Shown here one piece after another: positions 55,866 through 63,106 of a stretch of 64,000 nt of DNA (its first letter is position 1; every line of letters starts with the position of its first letter). The translations under genes were made by a program, and so were the position numbers. Source of the DNA: Rhodococcus oxybenzonivorans (GTDB taxonomy: Bacteria; Actinomycetota; Actinomycetes; Mycobacteriales; Mycobacteriaceae). The DNA is taken from positions 1,054,001-1,118,000 of the forward strand of contig NZ_CP021354.1 in assembly GCF_003130705.1 (NCBI RefSeq). Reading direction: 5' to 3'. Under the pieces are notes generated by a model that had not been told where the DNA came from, did not search any database, and saw only the letters and a program-made list of their open reading frames with translations.

Positions 55866-57024
55866 TGCCGACGTCGAAGAATTCCGGGGCGAGTTCCTGG
55901 CCTTCCTCGCCGAACATCTGCCCGACGAGGCCGAGGCGGGGGAACGACCGCGCTCCAGTGCGGATGTTCCGGAGTGGGCCCGCCGCTGGCAGCGGAAGCA
56001 GTTCGACAACGGCTGGCTGCTCCCCGGAAACCCACCCGAGTTCGGCGGCCGGAATGCCAGTATCCTGCAGCAGTACGTGCATCTCGAGGAACTTTCCCGG
56101 CGCCGGATCTATCACAGCTTCAATCCCCAGGGCCTCGGCATCATCGCCGCCTCGTTGTTGTCGTTCGGTACGCCGGAACAGAAGGAACGTTGGGCTGCAC
56201 CGATTCTGCGCGCCGAGATCACTGCTGCGCTCGGCATGAGTGAACCCGGTGCGGGCTCCGACCTCGCGTCGTTGCGTACACGCGCGGTGCGCGACGGTGA
56301 CTCCTTCGTGGTGAACGGCCAGAAGGTGTGGACGTCCGGTGCCAACGAGGCCGACGTGTTGCTCACCTTCGTCCGCACCGATCCCGACGCTCCGAAGCAC
56401 AAGGGAATCAGCGTGCTTCTGATTCCCACCGACACCCCGGGGGTCACGCGCCGTCCCTTCGCCTCCGTGTGTGCCGAGGACGACTTCGACTTCAACGAAG
56501 TGTTTTTCACGGACGTCAGGGTGCCCGCAGAGAACCTCGTCGGTGGGCTGAATCAGGGCTGGGGCGTTGCGAACGGTGCCCTAGGCCACGAACGCACCCT
56601 GTTGTGGCTGGGTTTCGCCGACCGACTACAGGATCTCGTCGAGGATTTCCGGCCTGTCACAGTTCTCGACCGTGATCACTATGCCACGCTCGCCATGGAC
56701 AATCAGGCACTGCGGCTGCTGGGTTCTGCGGCGCTGGCCCGTGCGGACCGGGGTGAGCAGGACGTAGCGGCCCTGTCGGTTCTGAAGATCCTCGGATCCG
56801 AGGCAGTGCAGACCGCTTCGGAGCACGCGCTGGACGGCGCCGGGTTCGACGGTCTGGTCCACCCCGCGCTGACGGCACCGTACACGCCCTGGAACAACGA
56901 CCATTTCGCGTCGAGTTGGTTCGAACGCTATGCGCGGAGCTTCGCCGGCACCATTGCCGGCGGCACGTCCGAAATTCAGCGCACGATCGTCGCCGAGCGC
57001 GTGCTCGGCCTACCCCGAAGCTGA
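55849..57024 (+). CDS. Acyl-CoA dehydrogenase, large subunit of heteromeric pair 2
   Basis: A 391-residue acyl-CoA dehydrogenase, GTG start 55849. It has ALGMSEPGAGSDLAS, KVWTSGANEAD, GHERTLLWLG and GGTSEIQRTIVAERVLG, the complete set of family landmarks. It works with the small subunit encoded before it, and a crotonase gene follows 10 bp later. It oxidises an acyl-CoA to the enoyl-CoA. Confidence 0.87.
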   Translation: MQLTFDADVEEFRGEFLAFLAEHLPDEAEAGERPRSSADVPEWARRWQRKQFDNGWLLPGNPPEFGGRNASILQQYVHLEELSRRRIYHSFNPQGLGIIAASLLSFGTPEQKERWAAPILRAEITAALGMSEPGAGSDLASLRTRAVRDGDSFVVNGQKVWTSGANEADVLLTFVRTDPDAPKHKGISVLLIPTDTPGVTRRPFASVCAEDDFDFNEVFFTDVRVPAENLVGGLNQGWGVANGALGHERTLLWLGFADRLQDLVEDFRPVTVLDRDHYATLAMDNQALRLLGSAALARADRGEQDVAALSVLKILGSEAVQTASEHALDGAGFDGLVHPALTAPYTPWNNDHFASSWFERYARSFAGTIAGGTSEIQRTIVAERVLGLPRS

Positions 57025-57034
57025 GGAGTCCGAC

Positions 57035-57817
57035 ATGTATATCGACTACGAGGTCGCCGACAAGATCGCGGCCATCACACTCAATCGCCCCGAGGCCGCC
57101 AATGCCCAGAACGGCGCGCTCCTCGACGAACTCGACGCAGCCTGGACCAAGGCGGCAGAGGACCCTGATGTGGCGGTGATCGTCTTGCGTGCCGAGGGGA
57201 AACACTTCTCCGCCGGTCACGACCTCAACGATCGGTGGCCGGCTCCCGCGGAGATCACCCTGGAATGGATTTACGGGGCGGAGACCCGTCGCTATCTCGA
57301 GTACTCGCTGCGTTGGCGCAATGTTCCGAAGCCGTCGATCGCGGCCGTCCAGGGGCGCTGCATCGCGGGCGGACTGTTGTTGTGCTGGCCGTGCGACCTG
57401 ATCGTCGCTGCCGAGGATGCCTCCTTCTCCGACCCGGTGGTGATGATGGGCATCGGTGGAGTCGAATATCATGGGCATACTTGGGAACTCGGCGCCCGCA
57501 AGGCGAAGGAAATTCTCTTCACCGGTCGTCCGGTGACTGCCGCGGAAGCCGAGCAGGTCGGCATGGTGAACAAGGTAGTGCCGCGCGATCAGCTCGACGC
57601 GGAGACTCGGGCCCTTGCCGAACATATCGCGACGATGCCCTCGTTCGGGCTGCGCCAGGCCAAGCGTGCGGTCAACCAGACGCTGGACGTGCAAGGCTTC
57701 TACGCTGCAATCCAGTCGGTGTTCGACATCCATCAGTCCGGACACGGCAACGCCTTGAGTGTCAGTGGCTACCCGATTCTGATGAAGCTGGACGAGATGA
57801 AGGCGAAAATCCAGTAA
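57035..57817 (+). CDS. Enoyl-CoA hydratase/isomerase family protein 3
   Basis: A 260-residue crotonase with oxyanion-hole segments FSAGHDLNDRW and QGRCIAGGLLLCWPCD. The active-site loop FSDPVVMMGIGGVEY differs from classic hydratases (no PE pair), so the precise reaction is uncertain. It forms an operon with dehydrogenase pair 2 and ends before a hairpin. Confidence 0.82.
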   Translation: MYIDYEVADKIAAITLNRPEAANAQNGALLDELDAAWTKAAEDPDVAVIVLRAEGKHFSAGHDLNDRWPAPAEITLEWIYGAETRRYLEYSLRWRNVPKPSIAAVQGRCIAGGLLLCWPCDLIVAAEDASFSDPVVMMGIGGVEYHGHTWELGARKAKEILFTGRPVTAAEAEQVGMVNKVVPRDQLDAETRALAEHIATMPSFGLRQAKRAVNQTLDVQGFYAAIQSVFDIHQSGHGNALSVSGYPILMKLDEMKAKIQ

Positions 57818-57841
57818 GAGGATCCAGTAGAAGTTTCGACT

Positions 57842-57877
57842 CCGATGGTGGGTCCCGTAAGCGGGGCCCACCATCGG
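57842..57877. terminator. Bidirectional hairpin terminator
   Basis: Arms of 15 nt (57842-57856 starting CCGATGGTGGG, 57863-57877 ending CCCACCATCGG) with one G-T position and a 6-nt loop, between convergent crotonase and SDR genes. Confidence 0.8.
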
Positions 57878-57888
57878 GCGGTAAGTCG

Positions 57889-58656
57889 TCAGACCTTTTT
57901 GGTCACGCCGCCGTCGACTCGGATGATAGCGCCGGTAGTGAAACTCGATGCGTCACTCGCGAGATGGAGTGCGAGTGGTCCGAGTTCCTCCGGCTTCCCC
58001 ATGCGACGCAGCGGCACGAACGACGCTTCCTCACCTTCAGCCGGCGCCCACGACTTCGAGACGTCCGTCAGGAAGGGGCCCGGCAGGATCGCGTTCACCC
58101 GGACCTTCGGCGCAAACGCATCGGCCAGGCCGACCGTGAGTGCATTGACCCCTGCTTTGGCACAGGCATAGGGCAACTGACGCGCGCTCGCCACCAGGGA
58201 CCCCGCGGTACCGACATTGATGATGGAGCCACCGTCGTTTTCGGCCATGTGGGTGGCGGCTCGAACGGCGAGCCGAAACGGTCCCTTGAGGTTGACAGCG
58301 AACGTCTTGTCATACAGCTCTTCGGTGATGTCGTCGAGGTTCTCGTACAGCGGTGACATTCCGGCGTTGTTCACCAGTACGTCGAGCCTTCCGAAATGTT
58401 CCAGGGTCTGTTCGATCAACTGGTCGCACTCGTCCCAGCGTCCGACGTGACAGGCTACGGGAAACGCTCGACTGCCGGTGGACGTCTCTACCTCCTTGGC
58501 CGCGAGCTCGCATGCATCGAGCTTGCGTGAGGCGATGACGACGTCGGCCCCCGCCTCGGCGAGAGCCTGCACGATGGCTCTTCCGATGCCGCGGGATCCG
58601 CCGGTGACGACGGCAACCTTGCCGGTCAGGTCATGTAGGGAAGCACTAGTGGTCAT
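57889..58656 (-). CDS. Short-chain dehydrogenase, FabG-like
   Basis: A 255-residue classical SDR. Motifs are TGGSRGIG, NNAG, YACAK (catalytic Tyr and Lys) and the C-terminal DGG(V). It would interconvert a hydroxyl and keto group using NAD(P). It is one of three SDRs in the cluster and is divergent from a SnoaL-like gene with a shared operator at 58709. Confidence 0.83.
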   Translation of the reverse strand: MTTSASLHDLTGKVAVVTGGSRGIGRAIVQALAEAGADVVIASRKLDACELAAKEVETSTGSRAFPVACHVGRWDECDQLIEQTLEHFGRLDVLVNNAGMSPLYENLDDITEELYDKTFAVNLKGPFRLAVRAATHMAENDGGSIINVGTAGSLVASARQLPYACAKAGVNALTVGLADAFAPKVRVNAILPGPFLTDVSKSWAPAEGEEASFVPLRRMGKPEELGPLALHLASDASSFTTGAIIRVDGGVTKKV

Positions 58657-58708
58657 CCGTGAATTATGCCCGAGTCGAGTGCCCTTTGGAAAGGACGTTC
58701 TGGCATTC

Positions 58709-58723
58709 GAGAATCACATTCTG
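58709..58723. promoter_or_regulatory. Regulon operator, copy 7
   Basis: GAGAAT-CAC-ATTCTG matches 11 of 12 positions. It lies between the divergent SDR (start 58656) and SnoaL-like gene (start 58795). Confidence 0.6.
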
Positions 58724-58794
58724 CAGGCGGCGGAGTGCTCGTGTGGTGAGCTACGTGCGGGGTCGATTGTGCTTGTCGAGAGGTGAGGAACCAC

Positions 58795-59226
58795 ATGAAT
58801 ATGCAAGTGGTAGAGGACAAGGCCGAGATCGCGGAGCTGATGTATCGGTACGCGCGAGCGGTCGACACGAAAGACTGGGCGCTGCTGACTTCAGTGTTCA
58901 CGGAGGACGCTCACCTCGACTACAGCTCGGTCGGTTATCCACCCGGGCCGCGCGACGAGGTGGTCGCCCTCCTCCGGAATGCGCTGACCCAGGTTCCGAT
59001 GACGCAGCACTTCGTCACGAACATCGAGGTCGATCTCGATGGCGCCACCGCGAAGGTGCGGGCAATGTTCTTCAATCCCATGCAACTACCCGGCGTAAGC
59101 GGCATGACCTACTGCGGGGGCAACTATCACCATGAAGTGGTGCGCACCCCGGACGGCTGGAAGAGCGCCCGACTCCGGGAAGAGAGTCTCTGGTTCTCGA
59201 ATCATCCCGGGCCGAGCGGCCCTTGA
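58795..59226 (+). CDS. SnoaL-like (NTF2-fold) protein 2
   Basis: A 143-residue protein, ATG 58795 with GAGGTGAGGA upstream. It shows the SnoaL_4 pattern: IAELMYRYARAVDTKDWALL with VFTEDAHLDY, then TQHFVTNIEVDLDG and YHHEVVRTPDGWKS. Related to 61143-61559 and more distantly to 47044-47604. It could be an isomerase/dehydratase or an auxiliary protein; no reaction can be assigned. It is alone on the plus strand between two minus-strand groups. Confidence 0.77.
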   Translation: MNMQVVEDKAEIAELMYRYARAVDTKDWALLTSVFTEDAHLDYSSVGYPPGPRDEVVALLRNALTQVPMTQHFVTNIEVDLDGATAKVRAMFFNPMQLPGVSGMTYCGGNYHHEVVRTPDGWKSARLREESLWFSNHPGPSGP

Positions 59227-59251
59227 CGAGGCCGCTCGGTCACAGCCGGTG

Positions 59252-60052
59252 TCAGAGCTGGACGAGGCGCGGCGCCGATCCTTCGGCCCGGATCATCGCG
59301 CCGGCTTCGCGGGTGAGTTCTCGCGCACTGCCGAGGAGGCCGTCGAGCACCAGCGCGCGCCGGATGTGCCGGTGTAGATCGTGTTCGGCGGTGAAACCTA
59401 TCCCACCGAGCACCTGCTGGCAGTGACGAGCTGTTATGAGCGCCGCCTGGCCGGCCGCGGCCTTGGCGAGCAGGGAACCGAGGTCGTCGGTGGCGGCGGC
59501 CAGGGTTGCCTCGGCGCCCTCGATGGCGACGAGGGTCTCCGCGAGCCGATGCCGTACGGCCTGGAATGCGGCGACCGGCCTGCCGAACTGTGTACGACCC
59601 AGCGCGTGTGTTCGAGCCAGGGACAGCATGGCTCGGCTGGTACCGGTCAACCACCAACCGAGCGCTCGGCGGCCCGCAGCGAGCGGGACCGGACTTCCGG
59701 GGTCGACGATCGCCAGCGGTAGTTCACTGTCCAGTGTGCTGTACTGCGGTGCGGGCGCCTTGTCGGTGCGGTCCCACAGAACCCAGGAGCCTCCGGTGTA
59801 CGGCAGGGGGACGGCGCCACCGACGGGGAGTCCCGCCTCGTCCAGCACCACGTCATTGAGGAAGGGTCCGTGTGCGCCGGTCTCCCCGAGGAGCCGGAAC
59901 ACGATCGGCACTGCGAGGTCTGGCATTTCGGTGAGCATGTCGTGCCACCCGAGTTCGGTGAGGGCGGTATCGAGATCTGCGCCCGATCGGGTGGTCATCG
60001 TTTTGCGAAGTGTGTCCTCGAGGAGGGTGAGCTCCACGTCGTACACGGTCAT
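59252..60052 (-). CDS. Acyl-CoA dehydrogenase, small subunit of heteromeric pair 3
   Basis: A 266-residue, strongly shortened acyl-CoA dehydrogenase-like protein, ATG 60052 overlapping the partner's stop (ATGA). The C-terminal domain is recognisable (RTQFGRPVAAFQAVRHRLAETL, QVLGGIGFTAEHDLHRHIRRA), while the N-terminal substrate-lid region is reduced. It probably serves as the second subunit of an alpha2beta2 enzyme. The frame continues open upstream but that part is antisense to nothing useful and lacks family similarity. Confidence 0.8.
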   Translation of the reverse strand: MTVYDVELTLLEDTLRKTMTTRSGADLDTALTELGWHDMLTEMPDLAVPIVFRLLGETGAHGPFLNDVVLDEAGLPVGGAVPLPYTGGSWVLWDRTDKAPAPQYSTLDSELPLAIVDPGSPVPLAAGRRALGWWLTGTSRAMLSLARTHALGRTQFGRPVAAFQAVRHRLAETLVAIEGAEATLAAATDDLGSLLAKAAAGQAALITARHCQQVLGGIGFTAEHDLHRHIRRALVLDGLLGSARELTREAGAMIRAEGSAPRLVQL

Positions 60053-61146
60053 TCCGCCCCCAGGTCGAGTAGCCGGCGCGCGATGATGTTGCGTTGTATT
60101 TCCGCGGTGCCGCCGTAAATGGTTGCGGCGCGGGAATACAGGAATTCCGTGCGCCACTCGTTCTCGCCGAGTTCGAGCACCCCGGGGAGCAGGTCTCGGG
60201 CGGTGTCGAACAGTCGCTGTTCGGCGGTGGCCAGCAATACCTTGTCGATGGAGGTCTCCGGGCCGAGCTGGGCACCGTTTGCCAGTCGCTGCTGGGTGGC
60301 GTGGGAGCGACACCGAGCGGTGTGGAGCGCAAGGTATGCCGCACCGAGATCGCCGTCGTCCGACGTCGCGGTATTCGATTCCGTCAGCAATCGATCGAGA
60401 CGGGTGAACAGATAGGCGATTCGGTGCCAGAAGCAGGTGGACCGTTCGTGAGGGAGTAGGTCCATGGCCACCCGCCATCCGTCGCCCGGGCGGCCGAGCA
60501 TGCGATCCTCGGGAACGACCACATCGTCGAAGTACACCTCTGCGAACTCGTCGACGCCGTGCATCGTGCGCAACGGCCTGACGGTGATGCCTGGTGTGTT
60601 CATGTCGACGAAGAAGGCGGTGATACCGCCATGGCCCGGCGCGGTGCGGGTGAGTAGGACACAGCGGGTGGAGTACTGGGCGAGGCTCGTCCAGACCTTT
60701 TGCCCGTTGATCACCCATGTGTCGTCACCGCGGGGATCCGCGCGGGTGGTCAGCGAAGCGAGGTCGCTTCCCGAACCGGGTTCGGAAAAGCCCTGGCACC
60801 ACTGCTCGCGGCCGCTGAGGAGTAGCGGCACCATCTCGGCCGCCAACTCCGGGCGGGCGTACGAGATCATGGTCGGAGCGAGTACTTCGATCATCGAATA
60901 GATTCCGGGCTCGGCCAGGTCGCGGGTCGCCACTTCCTCGCCGAGGACGGCGCGAAGCACCGCGGGCCCGCCTACACCGCCGACCTCGGTGGGCCAGCCG
61001 TAGCGCATCCAACCGGCGTCGTAGAGGGCGCCACGCACCCGGGCCAACTGCGCGACCTGTCCGTCGAGCGAATGATCGGGCCCGGCGGACAGGTCGTTGT
61101 CTTCGAGCCAGCCGCGCAGACCTGCCCGAAATTCTGTGACGTTCAT
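60049..61146 (-). CDS. Acyl-CoA dehydrogenase, large subunit of heteromeric pair 3
   Basis: A 365-residue acyl-CoA dehydrogenase, ATG 61146. Motifs include CQGFSEPGSGSDLAS, KVWTSLAQYSTRCVL, MHGVDEFAEVYFDDVVVP and YGGTAEIQRNIIARRLLDLG. It overlaps both the SnoaL-like gene upstream and the small subunit downstream, so the minus-strand operon is translationally coupled. Function as for the other pairs. Confidence 0.86.
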   Translation of the reverse strand: MNVTEFRAGLRGWLEDNDLSAGPDHSLDGQVAQLARVRGALYDAGWMRYGWPTEVGGVGGPAVLRAVLGEEVATRDLAEPGIYSMIEVLAPTMISYARPELAAEMVPLLLSGREQWCQGFSEPGSGSDLASLTTRADPRGDDTWVINGQKVWTSLAQYSTRCVLLTRTAPGHGGITAFFVDMNTPGITVRPLRTMHGVDEFAEVYFDDVVVPEDRMLGRPGDGWRVAMDLLPHERSTCFWHRIAYLFTRLDRLLTESNTATSDDGDLGAAYLALHTARCRSHATQQRLANGAQLGPETSIDKVLLATAEQRLFDTARDLLPGVLELGENEWRTEFLYSRAATIYGGTAEIQRNIIARRLLDLGAE

Positions 61147-61559
61147 GCGCCAGGACGTTCGAAGGCGTGCGGGCGCCCCGAATCATGCGCTCCGCTACGG
61201 CGAATGAACGTCATGGCCCGTGTCCGAAGCCGCCAGCCGTCGGTGGTCCGGGCATAGGTGTCGTTGTAGTACCCGATTCGCATGTCGTGCGTCGCCTCGT
61301 CGACGAAGCACAGTGGCTGTGTCCCGGTTGCCGTGTCGCCGGACAACTCGATGAGGGGCGTACCGGTCATGAACAGACCCTTGGGTGCGGCAGCAACCAG
61401 TTCGGGGAACTGGTCGAGGGGAAATGCGTCACCGAAGGCGCTGTAGGTGCCGTCAGCAGTGAAGACACCGATCACCCCCTCGACGTCGCCCTTGGTCATG
61501 TTCACCGCATAGCGGGCGAGCAACTGCTGAATTTCCATCAGGTCGTCATTTGTTGACAT
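61143..61559 (-). CDS. SnoaL-like (NTF2-fold) protein 3
   Basis: A 138-residue protein of the same type as 58795-59226 (IQQLLARYAVNMTKGDVEGVIGVFTADGTY; YYNDTYARTTDGWRLRTR). The ATG at 61559 lies inside the end of the amidohydrolase gene and its own stop overlaps the dehydrogenase start. It is embedded in the Rieske/amidohydrolase/dehydrogenase operon, so it should act on a pathway intermediate or support one of these enzymes. Confidence 0.77.
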   Translation of the reverse strand: MSTNDDLMEIQQLLARYAVNMTKGDVEGVIGVFTADGTYSAFGDAFPLDQFPELVAAAPKGLFMTGTPLIELSGDTATGTQPLCFVDEATHDMRIGYYNDTYARTTDGWRLRTRAMTFIRRSGAHDSGRPHAFERPGA

Positions 61560-62778
61560 AGACCTTGCCGCCTTTCATGACGAACCGCACATTCTGGGTC
61601 ACGGTGATGTCGTCCACCGGGTCACCGGGAACACCGATGATGTCGGCCAGCAGGCCCTCCGCGAGCCGTCCCCGGTCGGTCACGTCGATCAGATCGGCGG
61701 CGGTGGTGGTCGCTGCCTGCAGCACCGACAAGGGTGGCATACCTCGCTCCACGAGGGCGACGAGTTCGTCGGCGTTCTTGCCGTGGGGAATCGCGGGTGC
61801 ATCGGTGCCGACGGCGATCTTCACGCCTGCCTTATATGCCGCAAGAACCGAAGTGCGTGCGCGGGGGAACATCTCGGCTGCCTTGGCTTGCAGATCGGCA
61901 GGGGCATGCGAGACGTCCATGGCATCCGCGAGCCGGGTGGTGGGCACCAGGTAGGTACCGCGCTCGACCATGAGGTCGATGGCATCGTCGTCGATGAGGA
62001 AGCCGTGCTCGATGCAATCGATGCCTGCTTCCACCGCCGCGCGTACCGCATCCGCGCCGTGTGTGTGCGACGCGACGCGCAACCCGCGCCGATGAGCCTC
62101 GTCCACGATGGCCCGTAGTTCCTCATCCGAATAGTGCTGCGCACCTGGAAGTCCGGTATGTGACATGACCCCGCCCGAGACGCACACCTTGATCAGCTGT
62201 GCGCCGTGTTTGATCTGATAGCGGACGGCCTTGCGTACCTCGTCGACCCCGTTGGCGATCCCTTCCTCGATGGTGAGGTCCAGAACACCGGGGGCGAACG
62301 CCGCGAACATCGTGGGGTCGAGATGTCCACCGGTGGGGGTGATCGCGTGTCCGGCCGGCACGATCCGGGGACCGTCCACCCAGCCGGCGTCGATCGCCTT
62401 GCCGAGCGCGACGTCGAGTAGGTAACCGCCCGTCTTGACGAAGAGTCCCAAATTGCGGACGGTGGTGAAACCGGCGTGCAGCGTGCGGCGGGCATTGCCC
62501 ACCGCACGCAGCATGCGCAGCGGAGGATCGTCCTGCACGGTGGAGTACACGGGCTTCTCTCCCCGCCCACCCATCAGGAGGTTGACCTCCATGTCCATGA
62601 AGCCGGGAAGGAGGATCAGGTCGCCGAGATCCAGTACCTCCCCTTCCGCGTGGTCGCCGGCATTGCCGGCGTCAGAGCCGACACCGACAATGCGATCGTC
62701 CTCGATGTGGAGGATGCCGGGTCGGATGATCTCGCCGGAATCGATGTCGAGTAGCCCGGCCGCCTTCAGTGTCAGCAT
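61546..62778 (-). CDS. Amidohydrolase superfamily protein with altered first metal motif
   Basis: A 410-residue amidohydrolase/imidazolonepropionase-like protein. Several metal ligands are visible: the carboxylated Lys candidate (GAQLIKVCVSGG), His in VASHTHG, His in CIEHGF and Asp in VGTDAP. The usual first motif HxH in 'GxxDxHxH' is replaced by Glu64-x-Asn66 (GFMDMEVNLL). This could mean a mononuclear site or a changed reaction. The family hydrolyses C-N or C-O bonds, including lactones and cyclic amides. It lies 4 bp after the 107-residue gene in the Rieske operon. Confidence 0.8.
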   Translation of the reverse strand: MLTLKAAGLLDIDSGEIIRPGILHIEDDRIVGVGSDAGNAGDHAEGEVLDLGDLILLPGFMDMEVNLLMGGRGEKPVYSTVQDDPPLRMLRAVGNARRTLHAGFTTVRNLGLFVKTGGYLLDVALGKAIDAGWVDGPRIVPAGHAITPTGGHLDPTMFAAFAPGVLDLTIEEGIANGVDEVRKAVRYQIKHGAQLIKVCVSGGVMSHTGLPGAQHYSDEELRAIVDEAHRRGLRVASHTHGADAVRAAVEAGIDCIEHGFLIDDDAIDLMVERGTYLVPTTRLADAMDVSHAPADLQAKAAEMFPRARTSVLAAYKAGVKIAVGTDAPAIPHGKNADELVALVERGMPPLSVLQAATTTAADLIDVTDRGRLAEGLLADIIGVPGDPVDDITVTQNVRFVMKGGKVYVNK

Positions 62779-62782
62779 GATG

Positions 62783-63106
62783 TCAGACCACCGGTTCCTT
62801 GATGAGATCGACCCACGCCGCGCCGCTGTCGGGCACCCGGGCCTGCTTCCACACCTCGATCGGGAACGACACCATGACGAGCGACTGCATCAGGTGCACG
62901 AGGGAGCGGGCGTCGTCGGGCAGGTCGTCGAAGTCGAACTTGTCGCAATACGTGATCGCGTCTTCGAGGCGGCCGAACGCGGCGTCGTAGAACTCCTGCA
63001 TCTCGGGCATGGTGGAGGCGAGGCGTTTTGCATAACGCTCGGGTTCGGTCTGCAGGGCCCAGCCGGCGTACGGCTCGAGGTCGACGAACTCAGTTGGCAG
63101 AGCCAT
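62783..63106 (-). CDS. Conserved-looking small protein downstream of the Rieske oxygenase
   Basis: A 107-residue soluble protein, ATG 63106. Its start overlaps the end of the Rieske gene by 17 bp and its stop is 4 bp before the amidohydrolase. It is acidic and mostly helical (RYAKRLASTMPEMQEFYDAA, RLEDAITYCDKFDFDDLP, SLVHLMQSLVMVSFPIEVWKQ). I do not recognise a domain; the tight coupling suggests an accessory or small subunit for the Rieske enzyme. Confidence 0.65.
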   Translation of the reverse strand: MALPTEFVDLEPYAGWALQTEPERYAKRLASTMPEMQEFYDAAFGRLEDAITYCDKFDFDDLPDDARSLVHLMQSLVMVSFPIEVWKQARVPDSGAAWVDLIKEPVV

